64,000 bases of DNA from Rhodospirillales bacterium (GCA_947473305.1 CANJCB010000005.1:85593-149592), one strand, 5' to 3'. Positions 37,591 through 46,434 are shown, counted from the first letter of the stretch. The notes: generated from the letters alone by a model not told the origin. Translations and numbers: made by a program.

Positions 37591-38718
37591 ATGACGCTTG
37601 TTGAAGCGGGCATCCGCGGCGGGGCGATTACGCTCTTTCTGCTGACGGCGGCGCTGCTGTTTCGGGACCTCCGACATCGACCCAGCGGGCTCTATGCCGT
37701 TCTCCTTAATATAGGCGTGGCGGCCTATGTGCTGGAATCGACGCCGCTGCTGGCCCGCCAGGCGACGCTCTGGATGGCCCCGATCCACTGGCTAAGCTTC
37801 GGAAATCAAGTGCTTTTCTGGCTTTTCGCCTCGGCGGCCTTCGACGACCGCTACGAGCGGTCCTGGCGACGGGAATTGCTGTGGCCTTTGCTGGGGGGCT
37901 TCGGGCTCTTCAACTACTATTGGCCCTGGGATGACGGCTGGTGGATCTATAACGGCCTGTCGCTCGTCTTCGCGGGGCTCGCGGTCCGGGCGGCGCTCGC
38001 CGGGCGGTCCGAGGATCTGGTCGAAAGCCGCCGCCGCTTCCGACTCGTGACGATCGTGGTAATCGCCGCCTATATCGCGGCGCTGGTGATCTCCTCGATG
38101 GTTTTCCGGATGAGCGTCGCAAGCCAGCCCATGAGCCTGCCCAATGCGCTGGCCCTTCTGACGCTCGCCGCCTGGATCGCTTTTAGCCGGATGACGCTGA
38201 TCGCGCGTGGTTCCGCCTCGATGATCGACGAGCCGGAACCGCCGCGGCCCGAGACCGAGCCGGATCCCCAGGAATTCCAGCTGCTGGAGCGTCTCAAGGA
38301 ATTGATGGAGGTGGAGCGGCTCTCCCGTGAGCCCGGCCTGTCGGTGGCCTCGCTCGCGGCGCGGCTGGGGATTCCCGATTATCGGCTGCGCCGCCTCATC
38401 AACGGGCGGCTCGGGCATCGCAATTTCACGAGCTTCGTCAACGGCTACCGGCTGGAGGAGGCGAAAGCGGCGCTGGCCGATCCCGCCCAGGCGGCGGTAC
38501 CCGTGCTGACCATCGCGCTGGACGCCGGATTCCAGTCCATCGGACCGTTCAATCGGGCCTTCAAGGCGGCGACGGGGGTTACTCCAACGGAGTATCGGCG
38601 CCTAACTCCCTCTCCGGCCGCCTCTCGCGGAAACATCGTTTCCGCTGTCGGCAGGCAAAGCGAAGCTTTGCCGAGAGACGGAGGGAGGGGGAAGGGGCCC
38701 ACGCAGTGGGAACGGTGA
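37591..38718 (+). CDS. Membrane-anchored AraC-family transcriptional regulator
   Basis: A 375-residue protein with an N-terminal membrane domain of about six or seven helices (residues 5-205) and a cytoplasmic AraC-type HTH domain at about 235-335 (LSVASLAARLGIPDYRLRRL, FTSFVNGYRLEEAKAAL, ALDAGFQSIGPFNRAFKAAT, GVTPTEYRR). The layout suggests a signal sensed in the membrane. The final 36 or so residues after TPTEYRRL are encoded inside repeat copy D and have no family counterpart, so the native stop was probably lost when the repeat inserted. Target genes are unknown; the next genes on this strand are 0.2 kb away. Confidence 0.85.
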   Translation: MTLVEAGIRGGAITLFLLTAALLFRDLRHRPSGLYAVLLNIGVAAYVLESTPLLARQATLWMAPIHWLSFGNQVLFWLFASAAFDDRYERSWRRELLWPLLGGFGLFNYYWPWDDGWWIYNGLSLVFAGLAVRAALAGRSEDLVESRRRFRLVTIVVIAAYIAALVISSMVFRMSVASQPMSLPNALALLTLAAWIAFSRMTLIARGSASMIDEPEPPRPETEPDPQEFQLLERLKELMEVERLSREPGLSVASLAARLGIPDYRLRRLINGRLGHRNFTSFVNGYRLEEAKAALADPAQAAVPVLTIALDAGFQSIGPFNRAFKAATGVTPTEYRRLTPSPAASRGNIVSAVGRQSEALPRDGGRGKGPTQWER

Positions 38719-38811
38719 GGTAGGTTCCTCCGGCGGCGAGACGCTCGGGCGCCTCAGCGCCCTCGCCCCACCTCGCCCTAATCCCTCTCCCCCTGAAGGG
38801 TGGAGAGGGAC
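38606..38811. repeat. Dispersed imperfect palindromic repeat, copy D (supplies the 3' end of the upstream gene)
   Basis: A 206-bp element starting CTCCCTCTCC and ending GGAGAGGGAC, with an internal GGTGAGGTAGG facing CCCCACCTCGCCC. Unlike the other copies it overlaps a coding region: the AraC-type gene reads 113 bp into it and stops at 38718. The remainder to 38916 shows no gene. Confidence 0.85.
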
Positions 38812-38916
38812 TTTGATGCGAATACGCTGCCATAAATCATAGCCGATTCCGGAATCGGCCAGCCGTTTGCGGAACTCGGCGAGACGGGGTGATCCGCCGC
38901 GGGCATCGTCCGCCGC

Positions 38917-39741
38917 ATGAACGATCTGCAACATCTCCTCACCTATTCGATCCCCGCGGTCATCCTGCTGGCGACGATCGAGGCCTTCGTCCTCTCCTGG
39001 CTCCGGAAGGGCGATTACGACTGGCGATCCTATTTCGCCTCCATGGCCGACGCGCTAGTCCGGCAATATCTCGTCTATGTCTTCCTGCCGCTGAGCCTTG
39101 CGGCGCCGCTGATCGGCTGGGCCTGGAGTCATCGGCTCACGACCCTTCAGATCGATAGCCTGCCCGCCTTCCTGCTGTTCTTCCTGGGCCTGGAGTTTTG
39201 CTACTACTGGTTCCACAGGGCCGCGCATCGGGTCCGCTGGTTCTGGGCGACCCATGGGGTCCACCACTCCACCAACGGCTATAATCTCTCGGTCGCCTAT
39301 CGCTTCGGCTGGACCGGGGCGCTGACCGGCATGGCGGTGTTCTATGTTCCGCTGATCTGGATCGGCTTTTCGCCCGCCATCGTCTTCACGTCGCTCTCTC
39401 TCAACCTGCTCTATCAGTTCTGGTTGCATGTGGATTGGATCCCCAGGCTCGGGGTGCTGGAATGGGTGCTGAACACGCCCTCCCACCACCGGGTCCATCA
39501 TGCCGCCAATGCCGAATATATCGACGGCAACTATGGCGGCGTGCTGATCGTCTTCGACCGGCTCTTCGGCACCTTCAAGCCGGAACGCGCCGATCTCCCC
39601 TGCCGCTACGGGCTGGTCGAGCCGCTCACCTCGAACAACCCCCTCAAAATCGCCTTTCATGCCTGGGGCCAGCTTTTCCGCGACATCTGGAAGGCGCGCT
39701 CCTGGCGCGAACGCCTGACCCTGCCTTTCTCTCCCCCCTGA
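38917..39741 (+). CDS. Sterol desaturase / fatty acid hydroxylase superfamily protein
   Basis: A 274-residue integral membrane di-iron enzyme. The three histidine boxes are present: HRAAH (HX3H, about residue 100), HGVHHS (HX2HH, about 113) and HRVHHA (about 193), with hydrophobic helices around them. The family hydroxylates or desaturates lipids, sterols or carotenoids; the substrate here cannot be inferred. The ATG at 38917 gives MNDLQHLLTYSIPAVILL. The next membrane gene follows after 14 bp and may be cotranscribed. Confidence 0.9.
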   Translation: MNDLQHLLTYSIPAVILLATIEAFVLSWLRKGDYDWRSYFASMADALVRQYLVYVFLPLSLAAPLIGWAWSHRLTTLQIDSLPAFLLFFLGLEFCYYWFHRAAHRVRWFWATHGVHHSTNGYNLSVAYRFGWTGALTGMAVFYVPLIWIGFSPAIVFTSLSLNLLYQFWLHVDWIPRLGVLEWVLNTPSHHRVHHAANAEYIDGNYGGVLIVFDRLFGTFKPERADLPCRYGLVEPLTSNNPLKIAFHAWGQLFRDIWKARSWRERLTLPFSPP

Positions 39742-39755
39742 CCGGAGTTTGAACT

Positions 39756-40322
39756 ATGAGCATCTTCATCGGCTTCCTGCCCTTCGTGCTGTCCTTCGTC
39801 CTCCGGATCTTTCTCTCGGCGCGGCTGGCGCTCGCCGTCTCGGCGGGTGTCGGGCTGGTGGCGCTGGGCCGCCAGTTCATGAGCGGCACGCCCAAGAGCC
39901 TCTCCCTGCTGGCGCCCCTGCTGATCGGCGCCGCCTTCCTCCTGGCGCTGCGCTGGCCGCGCTTCGCGGAGCGGGGCGCCGGGTTCCTGGTGAGCGGCGG
40001 GCTCGCGGCTTTCGTGCTGGGCGGCATCGCTTTGGGCCATCCCTTCAGCCTGGAGTGGGCGAGGGAGGCATCGCCCCCCGCGATCTGGAACGAGCCGGCC
40101 TTCCTTAACGCCAATCTGGTCATCAGCCTCGCCTGGGGCCTGGGCTTTGCGCTCCTGGCGACGATTTCCCTGCCCTTGGAGGCGATGCCGGGCCGTCGCG
40201 TCCGATCCCTGGTCGCGGCCTGCGTGATGACGGCGGCGGCGCTCTTCACCTCCTGGTATCCGGTCCATGTCCGGGAGACCGCCCGGCAGGCGGCGATAAG
40301 TCAGCTCCAGACCGCCCCTTAA
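39756..40322 (+). CDS. Integral membrane protein of unknown function
   Basis: A 188-residue protein with about six hydrophobic helices (for example FLPFVLSFVLRIFLSARLAL, LLAPLLIGAAFLLALRW, GFLVSGGLAAFVLGGIALG and LVISLAWGLGFALLATISL) and few charged residues. No recognised motif. It lies 14 bp after the sterol-desaturase-family gene, so a shared role in lipid modification is possible. A T run at 40335-40342 follows but without a clear stem. Confidence 0.65.
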   Translation: MSIFIGFLPFVLSFVLRIFLSARLALAVSAGVGLVALGRQFMSGTPKSLSLLAPLLIGAAFLLALRWPRFAERGAGFLVSGGLAAFVLGGIALGHPFSLEWAREASPPAIWNEPAFLNANLVISLAWGLGFALLATISLPLEAMPGRRVRSLVAACVMTAAALFTSWYPVHVRETARQAAISQLQTAP

Positions 40323-40353
40323 GACGCTGTCGTATTTTTTTTACGCTCCTTAG

Positions 40354-40378
40354 GGAACCTGGGGCCGACCTGCGGGTT
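40354..40378 (+). promoter_or_regulatory. Possible EcfG (general stress sigma factor) promoter, distal
   Basis: GGAAC (40354-40358), 17 bp, then GTT (40376-40378). This matches the alphaproteobacterial EcfG pattern GGAAC-N16/17-(c)GTT except that the base before GTT is G. It lies 113 bp upstream of the secreted-protein gene at 40491 and shares its design with a second site at 40434. Confidence 0.45.
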
Positions 40379-40433
40379 TCTCCTCCGTAGGTTCCCCCGA
40401 TGACGCTAGTCCTTAATAGCGCGGCACCTTTAC

Positions 40434-40458
40434 GGAACCCGGCGGTCTCCCTCGGGTT
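40434..40458 (+). promoter_or_regulatory. Possible EcfG promoter, proximal
   Basis: GGAAC (40434-40438), 17 bp, GTT (40456-40458), the same arrangement as the site 80 bp upstream. A start near 40466 would leave a short leader containing GGAGGAG just before ATG 40491, which is a sensible layout. Confidence 0.5.
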
Positions 40459-40490
40459 CTCATCCCAGGTCACTCCTGGAGGAGAAAATC

Positions 40491-40937
40491 ATGCGCCCCA
40501 CCTTTATCGCGGTAGCCCTGCTCTTGAGCGGCGCGCCGGCGGCGATGGCCCAGACGGCCTTCAATTCGTCGACCGCTTTGCCGCCGAGTGCCACCTCGCC
40601 CGCGATCCCCCATGCGGTGCTGCCGACGGCAACACCGCCGGTCGGGACGAGCCCCGCCACCGGGACGGACGCGATCGATACGAGCGTGGCCGTCGGTCCG
40701 CCCCGGTCGATCCTGGCCCCGCCCAACCTCATGCGGCCTGAAACCGTCGCTTCCACGACGCCCTCCATGCCCATGATGGACCAGGGGCAGGTCCGCGAGC
40801 GACTCCAGGCGATGGGCTATACCGATATCAACAGTTTGAGGCCGAAAGCCTCGGGCGGCTGGACCGCCGTTGCCAACAAGGGACGCTCCCATGTGAGCGT
40901 CGATATGGATAGTTCGGGAAACATAGAGCCGCGCTGA
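40491..40937 (+). CDS. Small secreted protein, possibly stress-induced
   Basis: A 148-residue protein with a signal peptide (MRPTFIAVALLLSGAPAAMAQ, cleavage after AMA), a Thr/Pro/Ala-rich low-complexity middle (about 22-90) and a small C-terminal domain: GQVRERLQAMGYTDINSLRP, GWTAVANKGRSHVSVDMD. That ending resembles PepSY-like modules that relate a helix-GY(x)(D/N)I segment to a short beta sheet, but the match is weak. Preceded by GGAGGAG and two EcfG-type promoter candidates; followed by a clear terminator. Probably a monocistronic periplasmic protein of unknown function. Confidence 0.75.
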   Translation: MRPTFIAVALLLSGAPAAMAQTAFNSSTALPPSATSPAIPHAVLPTATPPVGTSPATGTDAIDTSVAVGPPRSILAPPNLMRPETVASTTPSMPMMDQGQVRERLQAMGYTDINSLRPKASGGWTAVANKGRSHVSVDMDSSGNIEPR

Positions 40938-40973
40938 GTCCCCCCTCCCAAGCGGCCGTCAGCTCCTCATTCA

Positions 40974-41001
40974 GCCCCGCCCTCACCGGCGGGGCTTTTT
41001 T
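40974..41001 (+). terminator. Rho-independent terminator
   Basis: GCCCCGCC (40974-40981), loop CTCACC, GGCGGGGC (40988-40995), then six T. A perfect 8-bp GC stem with a T tail, 37 bp after the secreted-protein stop. Confidence 0.92.
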
Positions 41002-41093
41002 CATTCGGCTTGGCGGAAGGGGAAAGGGCGGAGTAGGGTGGCCGCCCGTTTTTTGAGCAGCTTTCCCAGCCTGGACATCCCATCATCGAACCC

Positions 41094-42470
41094 GTGCTCT
41101 CCCTTCGCCGCCATGCGAGCGAAACGATCGTCCTCGCCGCACCGCTCGCGATCACCCAGATCGCGCAGCTCGCCATGCAGGTCACCGACACGGTGCTGCT
41201 GGGATCGCTGGGCGAACATGCCATCGCGGTGGGCGGCTTCGGGTCAAAGCTCTTCTTCACGATCCTGATCCTCCTCCAGGGGACCCTGGCGGCGGCGGGC
41301 GTGCTGGTGACGCAGGCGCGGGGCGCGGGCGACTTCGGCCGCATCCCGGTAGTCTATTGGACGGGATTCGTGCTCGCGATCCTGCTGTCGGTGCCGGCCT
41401 TCCTGCTCCTGAGCAATGTCGAGCCGATCCTGCGCTTCCTGGGCCAGCCGGCGGACCTCGCCCATGACATCGGGCGCTATGAGGCGATCATGCGCTGGGC
41501 CGCCCCGGCCGGCCTCATCGGCATCGGCCTCATGCGGGGCTTTCTCTCGGCGCTGCAACGGCCGAGGGTGGTGCTGGTCGTGACGCTTATCGCGACGGTG
41601 GTGAACGGCTTTCTCAACTATGGCCTGATCCATGGGCGCTGGGGCCTGCCGGAGATCGGCTTCCTGGGTTCCGCCGTGGCGACGACCATCGCGCTTTGGG
41701 CGAGCGCCTTGGCGCTTCTGGCGATCGTCCATCTCAATGCGTCTTTCCGAAAATTCGTGCCTCCCGCCCGGCTTTCCCGGCCGATCCTGGTGGAGATCGT
41801 GCGGATCGGCTGGCCTATCGGCGTCACCCATGTGGTGGAAGTGGCGCTCTTCCTCTCCACAGGGTTCCTCTGCACGCTGATCGACCTCGCGACGGCGGCG
41901 GCCCATCAGATCGCGATCAGCGTCGCGGGCATGAGTTTCATGATCGCCTTCGGCATCGCCCAGGCGGCCAATGTCCGGGTCGGCTATTGGGCGGGGGCCC
42001 GGCGGCCGGACGAGGTGCGGCGTGCCGGCTGGGTCGCCATGTGTATCACCATCGCCTTCATGGCGACCTCGGGCCTGGTGCTCGTGACCTTCCCCCATCC
42101 GATCATCGGGCTCTTCGTCGATCTTGCCGATCCCGCCAATGCGGGCGTCATTTCGGTGGCGACGACGCTCCTGGCGCTGGCGGCGCTCTTCCAGGTGGCG
42201 GACGGGGTGCAGACGGTGGCCTCGGGCTGTCTCAGGGGCATCAAGGACACCGGCGTGCCGATGCTGCTCGCGACCTTCGGCTATTGGGGCATCGGTTTCC
42301 CGGCGGCCTATGCCTTGGCCTTCTATGCGGGATGGCTGGCTCCCGGCGTTTGGTCCGGGCTGGCGCTCGGGCTTATCGTGGTGGCGATCATGCTGGGGCT
42401 GCGCTTCCACCTCCGCTCACGAGGGGCCTCTCGTCCCCTCGGCGACTTCGCCCTCGGCAAGACCGGCTGA
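41094..42470 (+). CDS. MATE family efflux transporter
   Basis: A 458-residue, 12-helix multidrug and toxin extrusion protein. It starts at GTG 41094 (MLSLRRHASETIVLAAPLAI) and has the MATE pattern PLAITQIAQLAMQVTDTVLLG in helix 1-2, GVLVTQARGAGD, a NorM-like repeat in the second half (HQIAISVAGMSFMIAFGIAQ, then NVRVGYWAGA), and FQVADGVQTVASGCLRGIKDT. It exports cationic compounds with Na+ or H+ antiport. Its 3' end overlaps the convergent MFS gene by 54 bp. Confidence 0.92.
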   Translation: MLSLRRHASETIVLAAPLAITQIAQLAMQVTDTVLLGSLGEHAIAVGGFGSKLFFTILILLQGTLAAAGVLVTQARGAGDFGRIPVVYWTGFVLAILLSVPAFLLLSNVEPILRFLGQPADLAHDIGRYEAIMRWAAPAGLIGIGLMRGFLSALQRPRVVLVVTLIATVVNGFLNYGLIHGRWGLPEIGFLGSAVATTIALWASALALLAIVHLNASFRKFVPPARLSRPILVEIVRIGWPIGVTHVVEVALFLSTGFLCTLIDLATAAAHQIAISVAGMSFMIAFGIAQAANVRVGYWAGARRPDEVRRAGWVAMCITIAFMATSGLVLVTFPHPIIGLFVDLADPANAGVISVATTLLALAALFQVADGVQTVASGCLRGIKDTGVPMLLATFGYWGIGFPAAYALAFYAGWLAPGVWSGLALGLIVVAIMLGLRFHLRSRGASRPLGDFALGKTG

Positions 42471-43898
42471 AGGCGCCTTCCCGGCGATGCGGTGCTGGCT
42501 CAATTCGGCGCCCGCATCGGGCTTCAGCACCAGGAAGAAGGGGATCGACACCAGCGCGAAGCCGGCGACGCCCAGGAGGGCATAGCGGATGTCGGTCGCA
42601 TCGAGCGCCTCGGGCGGCGCGCCCCGCAGGATCAACGCCATCTGCAGCATGACCGCCCCGATGGCGATGCCGAAGCCATAGGTCAGTTGCTGCGTCATGG
42701 TGTTGAGGCTGGTGGCCCCGGCCATCCGGCTGTTCGGCACGTCGGCATAGGCCAGCGTCGTCAAGGTGGTGAACTGCACGGAGCGGAAGAGCCCGCCGAT
42801 CAGCAGCGCCAGGAACATCAGGATGGGCGGCGGCGCCTCGGTGAAGAAGCAGCAGACCAGCGCGCCCGCCACGCAGAGCAGCCCGTTGCGGATCAGGAGG
42901 TTCCGGAAGCCCCAGCGTCGCAGGATGAGCTGGATCGTGGACTTGGCGGTGACCGAGCCGATGGCTCCCGCCAGCGTGATGAGCCCCGACTGGAAGGCGG
43001 TCATGCCGAGACCGACCTGAAGGAAGATCGGCAGCAGGAAACCCAGTGAGCCCGCGCTGATCCGATAGAGGCAGCCGCCGTCGACCGTCACCCTGAGCGT
43101 CGGGATCTTCAGGAGCTTCAGGTCCAGCATCGGCGCCGGATGCCGCCAGGCGTGCCGCACCGCCAGCACGCCCAGGCCCAATGTCAGCGCCGTGAAGACC
43201 GCGATCACGCCCCGATCCTCGCCCTGCCGGCCTACGGCCTCCAGGAGATACATGAGGCAGCCGAGCGATCCCCCGGTGAAGACGAAGCCCCAATGGTCCA
43301 GCGGCTTCCGCTCCGGCCCCTTGTGGTTCTTGATGAGCCAGGCGACCAGCGCGATGCCGAGGATGCCGATCGGCACATTGATGAAGAAGACCCAGCGCCA
43401 ATCGAGATAGGTCGTGATGAACCCGCCCAGCGGGGGGCCGACGATGGGGCCGACGAAGGCCGGCACGGTGATATAGGAATTGGCGCGCACAAATTCCGAT
43501 TTCGGCAGGCTGCGCATGACGACGAGCCGGCCCACCGGCACCATCATCGCCCCGCCGATCCCCTGGAACACCCGGGCGACGGTCAGTTCGATCACGCCAT
43601 GGCTGAAGCCGCACCAGACGGAAGTCACCGTGAAAAGCGCGATGGCGCCGCCGAAGACGGTGCGCGAGCCGAAGCGATCGGCGATCCAGCCGCTCGCCGG
43701 AATGAAGACGGCGAGGCTCAGGAGATAGGCGGTGATGGCGACGCTCAAATGCGCGGGCGTCGTTTCCAGCGAGATCGCCATGTCCGGCAGCGCCGTCGTC
43801 ACCACCGTGCCGTCGATATTGGTCATGAACATGGCGCAGGCGACCACCAGGGGGATCGCCATGCTGGCTTTGGGTGAAGGCGCGGAGCTGTCGGCCAT
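42417..43898 (-). CDS. DHA2 family (EmrB/QacA) MFS drug efflux transporter
   Basis: A 493-residue, 14-helix MFS transporter. Typical motifs: MFMTNIDGTVVTTALPDM (motif D1), GWIADRFGSRTVFGGAIALF (motif A) and RVFQGIGGAMMVPVGRLVV (motif C-like). The EmrA-type membrane-fusion partner is not adjacent, so it may work alone. It converges on and overlaps the MATE gene. The region upstream holds a long inverted repeat rather than an obvious regulator gene. Confidence 0.92.
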   Translation of the reverse strand: MADSSAPSPKASMAIPLVVACAMFMTNIDGTVVTTALPDMAISLETTPAHLSVAITAYLLSLAVFIPASGWIADRFGSRTVFGGAIALFTVTSVWCGFSHGVIELTVARVFQGIGGAMMVPVGRLVVMRSLPKSEFVRANSYITVPAFVGPIVGPPLGGFITTYLDWRWVFFINVPIGILGIALVAWLIKNHKGPERKPLDHWGFVFTGGSLGCLMYLLEAVGRQGEDRGVIAVFTALTLGLGVLAVRHAWRHPAPMLDLKLLKIPTLRVTVDGGCLYRISAGSLGFLLPIFLQVGLGMTAFQSGLITLAGAIGSVTAKSTIQLILRRWGFRNLLIRNGLLCVAGALVCCFFTEAPPPILMFLALLIGGLFRSVQFTTLTTLAYADVPNSRMAGATSLNTMTQQLTYGFGIAIGAVMLQMALILRGAPPEALDATDIRYALLGVAGFALVSIPFFLVLKPDAGAELSQHRIAGKAPSAGLAEGEVAEGTRGPS

Positions 43899-43938
43899 GG
43901 GTTAGGTCTAAACAGCGGTTTCAGCGACCGCAAGGGCC

Positions 43939-44030
43939 GTAGGGCGGAAAAGCGAAGCGCCTTCCGCCATTTATGGCCGGTCTATCTCCGGATAGGCCTT
44001 GGCGGAAGGTGCTTCGCTTTTCCGCCCTAC
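43939..44030. repeat. Long inverted repeat (31-bp arms)
   Basis: Left arm 43939-43969 and right arm 44000-44030 are complementary at 30 of 31 positions, beginning GTAGGGCGGAAAAGCGAAG and ending with its complement, with a 30-bp loop. It lies between the divergent MFS and MscS genes. It resembles the GTAGGG-type small palindromic elements scattered in many proteobacteria. It contains no gene. Confidence 0.85.
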
Positions 44031-44148
44031 GCTGCCGATTCTACGCTAGGATCCCGTCGGATGAGCGCGGGGGCGGTCGATTGTGGAATTGTGACACCGA
44101 TGTTACGGTCAGGTTTCGCATTCCAGCTATAGGCGTCGACGGATCACG

Positions 44149-45630
44149 ATGAAGGAAATCCTACGCCGCATCTGGTTCCCGGCGACGCTGTTCGTGGTCT
44201 TCGTCTGCGCCGTTCTCTATGGCGAGGACTTCGAGAGCGACCGGGTCCGCCTCGGGCTCAAGAGCGGGATGTGGCTTTCCGGGGCCTGGCTTCTCGTCGG
44301 CACGATCAATTACTTCTTCTGGCACCGGCTGGTGCGGGAGGCGCTGGGGCGTCCGGTTCCCCGCCTCCTGACCGACGGTCTGGCGATGATCGTCTATCTC
44401 TCGGCGCTGACAGGCATTCTTGCCTACGTCTTCGAGATGTCTATTACCGGGGTCTGGGCGACTTCGGGCATGCTGGGCATCGTTGTGGGCCTGGCGCTGC
44501 GCAGCATCATCCTCGACATCTTTACCGGGCTCGCGGTCAATATCGACCAGTCCTATCGGATCGGCGACTGGGTCGAGCTCCTCGATCACGGGCAGAACGT
44601 GATCTACGGCAAGGTGCTGGAGATCAACTGGCGGACCACGCGGGTGGTGTCGGACGACCACCGCTTCTTCGTCATCCCGAACAGCCGGATGGGCAATGTC
44701 TCGCTCATCAACTATTCGATGCCGGATGAGATCTTCCGGGCCGAGATCCCCTTCACCCTTGATTTCTCGGTGCCGCCGCAGCGGGCGCTGCGGGTGCTGG
44801 AGGCCGGCGTCCGGGCGGTTTGCGGACATCAGGGCGGGCCGCTCGCCCATCCCGAGCCCAAGGTCATCATCGGCGCGACCAACGTGCTGGGCGTGGAATA
44901 CCGCGTCCGCTACTGGCTCAATCTTTCCGATATCACGATCCCCATGTGCCGTCATGCGGTCTATGGCTCCGTGCTGGAGCATCTGCGCCATGCGGGCCTG
45001 ACGCTCGCCTATCCCAAGCAGGACCACTTCTACGGCCGGATGCCGGTGCGGCAGCTGGAGCATCAGTCCGAAGTGGACCGCGAGAAGCTCCTGCGCCGGA
45101 TCGATATCTTCGGCTGCCTGGCAGTGACGGAACTGCGTCAGCTTGCGGCGGAACTGACGCCCAAGCTCGTGGCGGCGGGCGGCGACCTCATCGCCCGGGG
45201 CGAGGCCGGCGACAGCATGTTCGTGCTGGCCGAAGGGCTGCTGGAGGTGTGGATGGAGCGCGACGGGACCAAGGTCCGGGTCGGCCAGATCGAGCCCGGC
45301 GAATTCGCGGGCGAGATGTCGCTGCTCACCGGCGAGCCGCGCACCGCCACGATTTCCGCCGCGACGGATGTGGTGGCCTATGAGATCACCCGCGACCATC
45401 TGATGCCGATCCTGGAGGCGCGGCCCGCCCTCTTCGAAGCGATCAGCGCGCTCACCGCCGCCCGCCGGGTACGGGCCGAAGAGACGCTGGCGGCCTCCGG
45501 TCTCAATGACGGGGCGGACGATGTCCATGGACTCACCGCCCATATTCTCGGCAAGATGAAGTCTTTCTTCCGTAATATCGCTGCCCGGCGACACCGGGCG
45601 CCGGCGCGAACCGCCAACGTGGGAGAGTAA
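44149..45630 (+). CDS. MscS-type mechanosensitive channel with C-terminal cyclic-nucleotide-binding domain
   Basis: A 493-residue protein. About four membrane helices (residues 5-115) lead into the pore helix GMLGIVVGLALRSIILDIFTGLA and the MscS beta domain (QSYRIGDWVELLDHGQNVIYGKVLEINWRTTRV, then VIPNSRMGNVSLINYS). A cNMP-binding domain follows at about 330-440: GDLIARGEAGDSMFVLAEGL, GEFAGEMSLLTGEPRTATISA, which keeps the phosphate-binding cassette pattern G-E-M-S-L-L-T-G-x-P-R-x-A-T. This is the architecture of the MscS cyclic-nucleotide-gated (bCNG) family. A class II aldolase gene follows after 3 bp. Confidence 0.9.
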   Translation: MKEILRRIWFPATLFVVFVCAVLYGEDFESDRVRLGLKSGMWLSGAWLLVGTINYFFWHRLVREALGRPVPRLLTDGLAMIVYLSALTGILAYVFEMSITGVWATSGMLGIVVGLALRSIILDIFTGLAVNIDQSYRIGDWVELLDHGQNVIYGKVLEINWRTTRVVSDDHRFFVIPNSRMGNVSLINYSMPDEIFRAEIPFTLDFSVPPQRALRVLEAGVRAVCGHQGGPLAHPEPKVIIGATNVLGVEYRVRYWLNLSDITIPMCRHAVYGSVLEHLRHAGLTLAYPKQDHFYGRMPVRQLEHQSEVDREKLLRRIDIFGCLAVTELRQLAAELTPKLVAAGGDLIARGEAGDSMFVLAEGLLEVWMERDGTKVRVGQIEPGEFAGEMSLLTGEPRTATISAATDVVAYEITRDHLMPILEARPALFEAISALTAARRVRAEETLAASGLNDGADDVHGLTAHILGKMKSFFRNIAARRHRAPARTANVGE

Positions 45631-45633
45631 GCC

Positions 45634-46434
45634 ATGAGCGTCCAGGAATTCGACCGCAAGACCGCCGCCAGCGCGCCGCGCAACATGAGCGAAGCCGAAT
45701 GGCAGGCCCGGGTGGACTGCGCCGCCGCCCATCGCTTCGTCGCCCATTACGGCTGGACGAACATGATCTACAACCATGTGACCATGCGCGTGCCGGATCA
45801 GCCGGACCATTTCCTCTTGAAGCCCCATGCGCTGATGTTCGAGGAAGTCACCGCCTCCTCGCTGGTGAAGCTGCCGATCAGCGGCCAGGCTCCGGCGCGC
45901 AAGCAGGACAATGACGGAACGACCGGCGACGTGCAGACCGCCGGCTTCAACATCCATACCGCCGTGCTTGAGTCGCGCCCCGAGATCAACTGCGTGGTCC
46001 ACGTCCACACCTCCGCGGGCATGGCCGTCACGATCATGAAGGAAGGGCTGCTGCCGCTCACGCAAGGGGCGATGCGCTTTTACAACCGCATGGCCTACCA
46101 CGATTACGAAGGCATCTCGAACGACTCCGACGAGAAGATGCGCATCGCCCGCGACATGGGGGCGACCCATAAGACGATGCTGATGCGCAACCATGGGCTC
46201 TTGACCTGTGGGACCTCCCCGCGCGAGGCCCTGAGCCTCATGAAGTTCCTGATCGACGCCTGCGAGGCGCAGGTGAAGGTGCTCTCCATGGGCCGCGAGA
46301 TCATCATCCCGCCCCATGAAGTTGCCGAGGCCGCCGCCCTGCAATGGGACAAGGGCGATCCCAAGACCGGGCTCGCCGTCTGGCCGGCGATCCTGCGGAT
46401 GCTGGATCGGGAAGATCCGAGCTATCGAAACTAG
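45634..46434 (+). CDS. Class II aldolase/adducin family protein
   Basis: A 266-residue protein of the zinc-dependent aldolase/epimerase fold. The zinc ligands are the paired histidines in NCVVHVHTSAGMAV (about 115 and 117) and a third in MRNHGLLTCGTS (about 187). Other motifs are HYGWTNMIYNHVTMRVP near the N-terminus. This subgroup is widespread in alphaproteobacteria with unproven substrates. It is 3 bp after the MscS-cNMP gene, apparently one transcript, although a functional link is not evident. Convergent with the catabolic cluster beyond repeat R4. Confidence 0.88.
   Translation: MSVQEFDRKTAASAPRNMSEAEWQARVDCAAAHRFVAHYGWTNMIYNHVTMRVPDQPDHFLLKPHALMFEEVTASSLVKLPISGQAPARKQDNDGTTGDVQTAGFNIHTAVLESRPEINCVVHVHTSAGMAVTIMKEGLLPLTQGAMRFYNRMAYHDYEGISNDSDEKMRIARDMGATHKTMLMRNHGLLTCGTSPREALSLMKFLIDACEAQVKVLSMGREIIIPPHEVAEAAALQWDKGDPKTGLAVWPAILRMLDREDPSYRN

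Noticed and set aside
44161..46344. 727-codon minus-strand frame across the MscS-cNMP and aldolase genes
   Set aside because: Spans two clear genes antisense and contains no motif of its own.
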